Notes under the pieces: generated by a model | The model's database searches: none | The model's input: only the letters and a program-made list of their open reading frames with translations | Told to the model about the DNA's origin: nothing | Translations under genes and position numbers: made by a program | DNA from: AC-37 sp034663685 | GTDB taxonomy: Bacteria; Actinomycetota; Thermoleophilia; Solirubrobacterales; Thermoleophilaceae | Assembly: GCA_034663685.1 (NCBI GenBank) | Contig: JAXDJC010000151.1 | Location: forward strand, 1 to 12,958 | DNA: 12,958 nucleotides | Direction of reading: 5' to 3' | Shown here: positions 6,377 through 12,252 of the stretch, one piece after another | Numbering within the stretch: the first letter of the stretch is position 1 | How the letters are laid out: the number at the start of each line of letters is the position of its first letter

Positions 6377-7543
6377 GTGACTCAGATCTCCGGAAACGGC
6401 GCATCGCGCTACCAGACAGAGAAGGTGCGCGTAGCCATCGTCGGCGTCGGCAACTGCGCAAACTCGCTCGTGCAGGGCGTCCAGTACTACCGCGACGCGG
6501 ACCCGGGCGAAGAGGTTCCGGGCCTCATGCACGTGGACCTCGGCGGCTACCACGTCCGCGACATCGAGTTCACGGCCGCGTTCGACATCGACGCCGACAA
6601 GGTCGGCAAGGACCTCTCCGAGGCGATCTGGTCGGGCCAGAACAACACGATCAAGTTCGCCGACGTGCCGAACCTCGACGTCCCCGTCCACCGCGGGATG
6701 ACGCATGACGGGCTCGGCAAGTACCTCAAGGAGAAGATCACCAAGGCGCCGGGTGAGACCGACGACATCGTCCAGATCCTCAAGGACACGAAGACCGACG
6801 TGGTGGTCTCCTACCTCCCGGTCGGGTCCGAGCAGGCGACCAAGTGGTACGTCGAGCAGGTGCTCGAGGCCGGCTGCGGGTTCGTGAACTGCATCCCGGT
6901 GTTCATCGCCAAGGAGGACTACTGGGCCAACCGCTTCCGCAAGGCGGGCATGCCGATCGTGGGCGACGACATCAAGTCGCAGGTGGGCGCGACGATCGTG
7001 CACCGCACGATGGCCCGGCTGTTCGGCGAGCGCGGCGTGAAGATGATGCGCACCTCGCAGCTCAACGTGGGCGGCAACATGGACTTCTACAACATGCTCG
7101 AGCGCGAGCGGCTGGAGTCCAAGAAGATCTCCAAGACCAACGCCGTCACCTCGATCATGGATCACCAGCTGCCGGCGGACGACGTCTACATCGGCCCGTC
7201 GGACTACGTGCCGTGGCTGACCGACCGCAAGTGGGCGCACATCCGCGTCGAGGGCCAGGCCTTCGGCGACGTGCCGCTCAACATGGAGATGAAGCTCGAG
7301 GTGTGGGACTCGCCGAACTCGGCGGGCATCGTGATCGACGCGGTGCGCTGCTGCAAGCTCGCGCTGAACCACGGCATCGGCGGCCCGCTCGAGGCGCCGA
7401 GCTCGTACCTGATGAAGTCACCCCCCGTGCAGGTGCCGGACCCGGTTGCCCGCCAGGACACCGAGGACTTCATCGCCGAGTACGGCGGGGCGCCCAAGCT
7501 GCCGGGCGGCAAGGCGCAGATCCGCGCGATCGAGCCGGCGTAG
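6377..7543 (+). CDS. ino1: Inositol-1-phosphate synthase (L-myo-inositol-1-phosphate synthase)
   Basis: This cytoplasmic NAD-dependent enzyme converts glucose 6-phosphate to 1L-myo-inositol 1-phosphate, the first step to inositol lipids and, in many actinobacteria, mycothiol. The 388 residues match actinobacterial Ino1 (about 360-390). An N-terminal Rossmann motif VGVGNCANS (22-30) is followed by PVGSEQATKWY, then GDDIKSQVGAT (196-206). The catalytic-domain block NVGGNMDFYN (230-239) with ERLESKKISKT (244-254), IGPSDYVPWLTDRKW and NMEMKLEVWDSPNSAG come next, and YLMKSPP closes the conserved region. The expected lysines are retained. The GTG start is fixed by an AGGAGG Shine-Dalgarno 10 nt upstream. 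The neighbouring PIP synthase uses its product. Confidence 0.96.
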   Translation: MTQISGNGASRYQTEKVRVAIVGVGNCANSLVQGVQYYRDADPGEEVPGLMHVDLGGYHVRDIEFTAAFDIDADKVGKDLSEAIWSGQNNTIKFADVPNLDVPVHRGMTHDGLGKYLKEKITKAPGETDDIVQILKDTKTDVVVSYLPVGSEQATKWYVEQVLEAGCGFVNCIPVFIAKEDYWANRFRKAGMPIVGDDIKSQVGATIVHRTMARLFGERGVKMMRTSQLNVGGNMDFYNMLERERLESKKISKTNAVTSIMDHQLPADDVYIGPSDYVPWLTDRKWAHIRVEGQAFGDVPLNMEMKLEVWDSPNSAGIVIDAVRCCKLALNHGIGGPLEAPSSYLMKSPPVQVPDPVARQDTEDFIAEYGGAPKLPGGKAQIRAIEPA

Positions 7544-7556
7544 AGAAATCACCGCG

Positions 7557-7584
7557 GCGCCGTCCCCCACTCGGGGGGTGGCGC
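7557..7584 (+). terminator. 12-bp GC-rich hairpin after ino1
   Basis: Arms 7557-7568 (GCGCCGTCCCCC) and 7573-7584 (GGGGGGTGGCGC) pair over 12 bp, with two G-U wobbles and a 4-nt loop ACTC, 13 nt after the ino1 stop. No T-run follows. Strong U-less hairpins of this kind are common candidate terminators in GC-rich actinobacteria. The right arm overlaps the expected -35 position of the next gene. Confidence 0.45.
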
Positions 7585-7601
7585 TCGCGGCGCGGCGCGC
7601 A

Positions 7602-7607
7602 TAGGGT
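7602..7607 (+). promoter_or_regulatory. Putative -10 box of a leaderless promoter for the secreted protease
   Basis: TAGGGT ends 6 nt before the GTG at 7614. There is no Shine-Dalgarno in the intervening cgagcg. The position suggests that transcription begins at or next to the start codon. A TGGCGC at 7579-7584 is at -35 spacing (17 nt), but it is also part of the preceding hairpin. Confidence 0.35.
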
Positions 7608-7613
7608 CGAGCG

Positions 7614-9038
7614 GTGCGCGCGGCGTTCACCCTGGTCATAGCGCTCCTGGTCTGGGCGGTCGTCGTGCCCGCCGGCTCCGCGTTGGCCACCAAGCTCCCG
7701 ACCGCGGTGATCCTCGTTCACTTCACGGACGCTCCGGGCGGCAAGCCGTCGATCTACGACGCCGAGAACATCCGCCCCGGCATCTTCGGAAGCGCTGCCA
7801 AGGACAAGCACTCGGTCCGCCAGTACTACCGCGAGCAGACGTACGGGAAGATCGATGTCACGGGCGCGAAGAATCCCGACGGCGACTTCTTCGGCTCGTA
7901 CGGGATCGAGATGAAGTACCCCGGCGGCCAGCCCGCCCCGTGCGATCCGAGCCTGTTCCTGCAGCAGGCGTATCCGCAGGCGCACATCGATCCGGCCGCC
8001 TACAAGGCGATCGTCTTCCTGTTCCAAGACCCACGCTGCCAGTTCGCGGGCGTGGGCAGCGGGGACAGCAGCGTCGTGTACATCAACGGCTTCAACCGCT
8101 ACACGATCGCCCACGAGCTCGGTCATGCCTTCGGAGCCGACCACGCGCGGTCGCTGCGCTGCTACGACGGCGCCACCGTCGTCAGCCTGAGCGACAGCTG
8201 CAGTCCCGACGAGTACGGGGACCCGTTCGACCCGATGGGCAGCGGCGGCACGCAGGTCGAGTTGGCGCCGACCTTTTTCGAGGCGGTTCCGCACCAGATG
8301 GAGCCCATCCGCAAGCAGCGCATGGGCGTTCTCGGCGCGAGCGGTGTGCGGAACGTGATCACCTCCGGCACCTATCACCTCGAGCCGATCGAGCGCAGCT
8401 CCGGCGTGCGGATGCTGCGAGTGCCGACCAAGGGCGGCAAGTACCTCGATCTCTCGTTCCGCCAGCCGCTGGGCGTCTTCGACTCGACCTGGCTCGACCC
8501 GCGGTTCGGCAACGCGCGCGCCTTCGACGGCGTGCTCGTGAACCTCGACGCGAAGACCAGCGGCTCGGACCTCCTCGACATGACACCGGAGACGGCCGGC
8601 GACAACGGCTTCGCAGACGCCCCCCTGCGCGCCCGCCGCAGCTTCAAGGACCCCTCGACCGGCAAGACGCTGACGGTGGACGGCGTGGGTGTCTACGGCG
8701 CGGACGTGTCGGTGAACCTCGGGTCCACGCCACTCGCCAAGGCGGTGCTGAGCGGGCTGACGCTCGCGTCGACCGTGCAACTCGGCACCGGGAGCCCGAT
8801 CGCGTTCAAGCTCAACCGCATCGCGCCCGTGACATTCCGCTTCGCGCGGAAGGAAGGCACGCACTGGGTCACTCTCGTCAAGCGGCTCATCGTTCAGGGC
8901 AAGACCGGCGCGAACTCCGTGAAGTTCGACGGGTCGATCGACAGGACCACCCCCTTGTCGCCTGGCTCCTACCGCCTGACCGCGACGCCGACGGGCGGGG
9001 CGAAGGCCACCACCGAGTTCACCATCACGAAGGGCTAG
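7614..9038 (+). CDS. Secreted zinc metalloprotease, metzincin type (M11/gametolysin-like)
   Basis: This is a 474-residue secreted endopeptidase. Residues 1-25 form a Sec signal peptide (MR, then a hydrophobic core, SALA before the likely cleavage site). The catalytic domain (about 30-300) carries the extended zinc motif HELGHAFGADH, with His167, Glu168, His171 and His177. It is followed by DEYGDPFDPMG, with a Met-turn at Met208, which is the metzincin arrangement. Four cysteines (in APCDP, PRCQF, LRCYD and DSCSP) could form two disulfides, as expected for an exported protein. The C-terminal roughly 90 residues form a beta-rich module (VTFRFAR, QGKTGANSVKFDG, LSPGSYRLTATPT). From memory this resembles an Ig-like unit frequent at the ends of secreted Thermoleophilia proteins. 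No membrane anchor or sortase signal is present. The GTG start gives an immediate signal peptide. It stands alone between the ino1 hairpin and the next promoter; the substrate is unknown. Confidence 0.88.
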   Translation: MRAAFTLVIALLVWAVVVPAGSALATKLPTAVILVHFTDAPGGKPSIYDAENIRPGIFGSAAKDKHSVRQYYREQTYGKIDVTGAKNPDGDFFGSYGIEMKYPGGQPAPCDPSLFLQQAYPQAHIDPAAYKAIVFLFQDPRCQFAGVGSGDSSVVYINGFNRYTIAHELGHAFGADHARSLRCYDGATVVSLSDSCSPDEYGDPFDPMGSGGTQVELAPTFFEAVPHQMEPIRKQRMGVLGASGVRNVITSGTYHLEPIERSSGVRMLRVPTKGGKYLDLSFRQPLGVFDSTWLDPRFGNARAFDGVLVNLDAKTSGSDLLDMTPETAGDNGFADAPLRARRSFKDPSTGKTLTVDGVGVYGADVSVNLGSTPLAKAVLSGLTLASTVQLGTGSPIAFKLNRIAPVTFRFARKEGTHWVTLVKRLIVQGKTGANSVKFDGSIDRTTPLSPGSYRLTATPTGGAKATTEFTITKG

Positions 9039-9046
9039 AGGCCCCG

Positions 9047-9062
9047 CGGCGTATGCTCGCCG
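9047..9062 (+). promoter_or_regulatory. Putative leaderless promoter -10 box flanked by an inverted repeat
   Basis: TATGCT (9052-9057) lies 6 nt before the GTG at 9064 with no Shine-Dalgarno. It is flanked exactly by CGGCG (9047-9051) and CGCCG (9058-9062), a 5-bp inverted repeat. The arrangement could be an operator over the -10 box, or a chance GC-rich repeat. No -35 hexamer is evident in the 25-nt gap or the end of the protease gene. Confidence 0.3.
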
Positions 9063-9063
9063 G

Positions 9064-10947
9064 GTGCCCGACGAGCGCTTCGCGATCGCCCAGGTAACGC
9101 CGTACGCCTGGGAGCAACAGCACGACGTGAACCGCTTCGTCGAGCGGCTGTCCGATGAGCTGTGCACGCGCGGGCACCGGGTCGTGGTGGTCGCGCCGAG
9201 CGACTCGCGCGAGCTGATCCGCGAGTCGCGCAACACGATCAAGCGGCTGCGCGACGAGCCCGACGCCGTGTTCGCCGGGCCCGGCTGCGCCAGCGTGCTC
9301 GCGGTGGGCCAGAGCATCCCGTTCCCGCCCACGCGCAAGGGCGGCGGCTCGGTGTCGCTGCCCGCGAACGTGTCGAGCTCGATCGAGGATCTGCTCGACC
9401 ACGCGCAGTTCGACTTCGTGCACGTGCACGAGCCGTTCGCCCCGAGCGCCGCCTCGGCCGCGCTGCGCCACTCGCGTGCGCTCAACGTCGGGACGTTCCA
9501 CGGGGTGACGGAGCGGATCCTCTCCACGCAGGTGGCTCGCAAGCTGGTCACGCTGCTGTTCGGGCGCCTCGACGGGCGCAGCGCCAGCTCGGCCGCCACG
9601 CGCGACCTGATGGGGCGCTTCTTCCCCGGCGACTACTCCGTGATCACGCCCGGCGCCGAGGTGGTGCCGCGGCCGGGCGCGCACGACCGCGAGATCGTGG
9701 ACATCCTCTACTGCGCCGAGGAGGAGCGGGCGGCCCTGCGGCTGTTCCTGCGCGCGCTGCGGCGGATCCCGCCCGAGCTGCCCTGGCACGCCACGGTCTG
9801 GTCGCGCAGCGCCGACGCCGAGCCGGCCGTGCCGCTGCCCAAGGCGATCCGCGACCGCGTCCGGTTCGTGGGGCCCACCGAGGGCTCGGAGGCGCAGCAC
9901 GTGGCGCGCGCGGACGTGATGGTGGCGGCCTCCTCGGGCACGGCCCCCTCCACCCACCTCCCGCTCTGGGCGATGGCGGGCGGCGCGGTGCCCGTCGCCT
10001 CGCGGCTGCCGCAGTACGAGGAGGCGCTGGGGGACGGCGATCTCGGCCTGCTGTTCGAGCCGCGCGACACCGACACGCTGGCGGGCCAGCTCGCCCGGCT
10101 GATCGAGGACCGCGACCTCCGCGAGGGCTTCCGCACCCGTGTGATGGAGCAGCAGCCCCACCTCTCGTGGTCGCGCGTGGCCGACGAGTTCGAGGAGCTC
10201 TACAGCCGCGTGGCCGCGCGCCGGCACGACCCCGCGCCCAGGCCGGCGGTGGCCAAGCGGCTCGCCTCGCGCGGCACGATCCACGTGGACCTCCACATGC
10301 ACACCAACCACTCGCACGACTGCGCCACCCCGGTGGACGGTCTCCTGGAGGGGGCGAAGGCGGCCGGGCTCGGCGCGATAGCCGTCACGGACCACAACGA
10401 GATCTCGGGGGCGCTCGAGGCCCGCGAGCGGGCGAACGGGATCAAGGTGATCGTGGCCGAGGAGGTCAAGACGGCGGACCAGGGCGAGGTGATCGGGCTC
10501 TTCATCGAGGAGAAGATCCCGCGTGGCCTGACGCTCCAGGAGACGATCGCCGAGATCCGGCGCCAGGGCGGGCTCGTGTACGTGCCGCACCCGTTCGACC
10601 GGATGCACTCGGTGCCCGACTACGAGCACCTGCTGGACGTGATCGAGGACGTGGACGCGATCGAGGTGTTCAACCCGCGGGTGGCGTTCTCGGCGTTCAA
10701 CGAGGAGGCCGAGCGGTTCGCGGCCAAGTACCGGATCGTGGCCGGTGCGGGCTCGGACTCGCACGTGGTCCAGGGCCTCGGGTCGGTCAAGATCGTGATG
10801 CGCGACTTCGACGGGCCGGAGGAGTTCCTCGAGTCGCTGCGCGACGCGGACATAGTGCGCAAGCGGCAGAGCCTCCTCTACGTGCAGGCGCTCAAGCTGA
10901 TGCAGAAGGGTGGCCACGGAGCCGCGAAGCGCGAAGGCAACAAGTGA
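9064..10947 (+). CDS. Fusion of a degenerate PimA-like GT-B glycosyltransferase domain to a PHP-domain phosphoesterase
   Basis: This 627-residue protein has two domains. Residues 5-390 follow the GT4/PimA layout: QVTPYAW, RGHRVVVVAP, FDFVHVHEPFAPS (His122/Glu123), GTFHGVT (His146), ARADVMVAAS and AMAGGAVPVAS. By-eye alignment to PimA suggests the donor-binding residues are gone. The Gly-Gly loop is His20-Asp21, the Arg/Lys pair is Cys217/Ala223, and the two Glu of E-x7-E are Ala294 and Trp302. Residues 405-600 are a PHP phosphoesterase with all expected metal ligands: DLHMH (His411, His413), Asp419, TDH (His444), Glu466, PHP-loop His509 and GSDSH (Asp565, His567). PHP enzymes hydrolyse phosphate esters or nucleic-acid ends (YciV/TrpH, histidinol phosphatase). 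The likely reading is an active hydrolase carrying a non-catalytic binding domain. GTG at 9064 is supported by the immediate Rossmann start. The TGA overlaps the next gene's ATG. Confidence 0.88.
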   Translation: MPDERFAIAQVTPYAWEQQHDVNRFVERLSDELCTRGHRVVVVAPSDSRELIRESRNTIKRLRDEPDAVFAGPGCASVLAVGQSIPFPPTRKGGGSVSLPANVSSSIEDLLDHAQFDFVHVHEPFAPSAASAALRHSRALNVGTFHGVTERILSTQVARKLVTLLFGRLDGRSASSAATRDLMGRFFPGDYSVITPGAEVVPRPGAHDREIVDILYCAEEERAALRLFLRALRRIPPELPWHATVWSRSADAEPAVPLPKAIRDRVRFVGPTEGSEAQHVARADVMVAASSGTAPSTHLPLWAMAGGAVPVASRLPQYEEALGDGDLGLLFEPRDTDTLAGQLARLIEDRDLREGFRTRVMEQQPHLSWSRVADEFEELYSRVAARRHDPAPRPAVAKRLASRGTIHVDLHMHTNHSHDCATPVDGLLEGAKAAGLGAIAVTDHNEISGALEARERANGIKVIVAEEVKTADQGEVIGLFIEEKIPRGLTLQETIAEIRRQGGLVYVPHPFDRMHSVPDYEHLLDVIEDVDAIEVFNPRVAFSAFNEEAERFAAKYRIVAGAGSDSHVVQGLGSVKIVMRDFDGPEEFLESLRDADIVRKRQSLLYVQALKLMQKGGHGAAKREGNK

Positions 10948-11600
10948 TGCAGCGCAAAGGACAGCCGTCGGGCCAGGCGAAATCGTCGGCCTGGATGCCT
11001 GCCACCGACGACGAGATCAAGCAGAAGTACCTGGACCGTGCGATCCGCGAGCTCAACACGCTCACCCACGAGATCCAGGAGTGCGAGCTGTGCCCGCGCG
11101 GGCAGGTCATGCCGGTGCTCCCGTCGGGGCACTGCCTGGGCGACATCTTCCTCCTGAAGTACGTGCCGGCCGCGTCCGAGATCTCGGAGGGCGTGGCGTT
11201 CTACGGCCGGGCCGGCACGGCGCTCAAGAAGAGCTTCGCCCGCCTCGGGATCGACCCGTCGGTGGTCTACGGGACCGTGTTCATCAAGTGCCCGGTCGGC
11301 GACACCGAGCTGTCCGACCCGGCCTGCCGCGCGCGTGTGATCGAGGAGCTGGCGATCGTGCAGCCCCGGATCGTGGTGGTGATGGGCGAGGAGGCGCTCG
11401 AGGAGCTGAACGAGATCGGCGTGCCGCTGGGGCGGCCGATCGAGGCGCGGGTGGGCGAGATCCAGAAGCTCACGCCCTCGTGCGACGCGCTGTACGTGCC
11501 GGACATCGACCGCGCGCTCGACGACGAGTCGGCCAAGCGCGCGTTCTGGAAGGCGTTCCGCGCGCTCGGCGATTGGTACCAGGACTTTCCTCCCTACTAG
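10947..11600 (+). CDS. Uracil-DNA glycosylase superfamily protein, family 4/5-like, lacking catalytic motifs
   Basis: This is a 217-residue protein with the UDG alpha/beta fold. Cys46-x2-Cys49, then Cys115 in IKCPVGD and Cys127, match the four 4Fe-4S ligands of family 4 UDGs. FYGRAGTALKKSFARLGID (85-103) matches the 'PFVGRAG..L...L..IG' block, PRIVVVMGEEALEEL (140-154) the core strand, and ESAKRAFWKAFRAL (194-207) the C-terminal helix. Motif A, usually GEAPG, is instead LLKYVPA (69-75). The motif B HPS/HPA position reads VPDID (184-188), with no His nearby. It is therefore probably not a uracil glycosylase, although Fe-S and nucleic-acid binding may remain. ATG at 10947 overlaps the TGA of the PHP fusion, with AAGG about 9 nt upstream; GTG at 10944 is an alternative. 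Translation is probably coupled, suggesting a partner relationship with the PHP protein. Confidence 0.82.
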   Translation: MQRKGQPSGQAKSSAWMPATDDEIKQKYLDRAIRELNTLTHEIQECELCPRGQVMPVLPSGHCLGDIFLLKYVPAASEISEGVAFYGRAGTALKKSFARLGIDPSVVYGTVFIKCPVGDTELSDPACRARVIEELAIVQPRIVVVMGEEALEELNEIGVPLGRPIEARVGEIQKLTPSCDALYVPDIDRALDDESAKRAFWKAFRALGDWYQDFPPY

Positions 11601-11607
11601 CCGGGTG

Positions 11608-11632
11608 TAGCCTCCTCGTAGCTAGCGAGGAG
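11608..11632 (+). promoter_or_regulatory. -10 box and inverted repeat covering the Shine-Dalgarno of the Usp-like gene
   Basis: TAGCCT (11608-11613) resembles the other -10 boxes. CTCCTCG (11612-11618) and CGAGGAG (11626-11632) form a perfect 7-bp stem around a 7-nt loop. The right arm contains the Shine-Dalgarno GAGGAG (11627-11632), 4 nt before the ATG at 11637. In read-through mRNA from the UDG-like gene the hairpin would hide the ribosome site. In mRNA started from this -10 box (expected start near 11619-11621) the left arm would be missing and the site free. Confidence 0.4.
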
Positions 11633-11636
11633 AGCC

Positions 11637-12056
11637 ATGGCCGACACCGCGGAAGTCCTGGTGGTCGCGAACCAGACCGCCGAGTCAGATCAGCTTCTCG
11701 AGGCCCTGCGCGAGCGGGCCGCGAAGGGGCCCTGCAAGTTCCACCTGCTCGTGCCCGCGATCGCACACGGCGCGTCGTGGATGGCGGACATGCACTCAGG
11801 CGGCGAGGAGGCGGAGGAGCACGTAAAGCGGGCGGTCGAGCGCTATCGCGAGGCGGGCCTCGAGGTGGACGACGGCAAGATCGGCGACCCCGACCCCATT
11901 GCCGCGGTCCAGGACGCGGTGAACTTCAAGGAGTTCGACGAGATCATCGTCTCGACGCTGCCCAAGCACCTGTCGAAGTGGCTCAGGCTGGACCTGCCTC
12001 ACCGGGTGGAGCACTCGACGGGCAAGCAGGTGACGCACGTCGAGGCAAAGGCATAG
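11637..12056 (+). CDS. Usp-like small alpha/beta protein of unknown function
   Basis: This is a 139-residue cytoplasmic protein with alternating strands and helices. AEVLVVAN starts a first strand, FHLLVPAIAHG a second, GLEVDDGKIGDPDPIAAVQDAV a third plus helix, FDEIIVSTLPKHLSKWLRLDLPHRVE a fourth, and QVTHVEA ends the protein. The order resembles universal stress protein (UspA) folds. The Usp ATP-binding signature (G-x2-G-x9-G-S/T) is not seen; the corresponding stretch is STLPKHLSKWLRLDLP. Proteins with this 'EFDEIIVSTLP...SKWLRLDLP' ending are, as I recall, widespread in actinobacteria without an assigned role. The ATG start is fixed by GAGGAG 4 nt upstream. The next gene follows after 10 nt, so the two are probably co-transcribed. 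Confidence 0.85.
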   Translation: MADTAEVLVVANQTAESDQLLEALRERAAKGPCKFHLLVPAIAHGASWMADMHSGGEEAEEHVKRAVERYREAGLEVDDGKIGDPDPIAAVQDAVNFKEFDEIIVSTLPKHLSKWLRLDLPHRVEHSTGKQVTHVEAKA

Positions 12057-12066
12057 GCGCGCGCGC

Positions 12067-12249
12067 ATGGACCTCGAAGCGCACAGCATCGACCCGGTGA
12101 TCGAGCGCACCTGCGCGGAGTGCGGCGCAAAGCTGACCCAGCAGGAGATCCGCGCGGCGCTGGAGTCGGGGCAGGCGTACCTCTGCTCCGTGCACGCCGC
12201 CGAGCTCGTGCCCGCCGAGGAGCAGGCCGAGCTGGACGAGCCGGGCTAG
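12067..12249 (+). CDS. Small zinc-ribbon-like protein of unknown function
   Basis: This is a 60-residue acidic protein. Cys16-x2-Cys19 (RTCAECGAKLT) and Cys40-x2-His43 (YLCSVHAAEL) are 20 residues apart, a plausible zinc-binding site of treble-clef or zinc-ribbon type. The segment between (LTQQEIRAALESGQAY) is likely a helix. The tail is Glu-rich and ends DEPG. ATG at 12067 lies 10 nt after the Usp-like gene. No clear Shine-Dalgarno is present, so translation may depend on coupling; the in-frame GTG at 12097 is an alternative start that keeps both metal pairs. The gene converges on the methyltransferase, with 3 nt between stops. The conserved-looking metal pairs and GC-typical codons argue for a real gene; function is unknown. 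Confidence 0.68.
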   Translation: MDLEAHSIDPVIERTCAECGAKLTQQEIRAALESGQAYLCSVHAAELVPAEEQAELDEPG

Positions 12250-12252
12250 CTC

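Noticed and set aside
7470..9599. A 709-residue minus-strand open frame crossing three plus-strand genes
   Set aside because: It spans the ends and starts of well-supported genes (ino1, protease, PHP fusion) and has shadow composition.
9025..10917. A 630-residue minus-strand open frame opposite the PHP fusion
   Set aside because: It shows His/Arg/Val-rich shadow composition and no motif. The plus-strand frame carries complete PHP ligands.
9162..10946. Upstream extension of the UDG-like frame through the PHP-fusion gene
   Set aside because: This is an out-of-frame shadow with Arg/Gly/Ala-rich sequence. UDG similarity begins only after the ATG at 10947.
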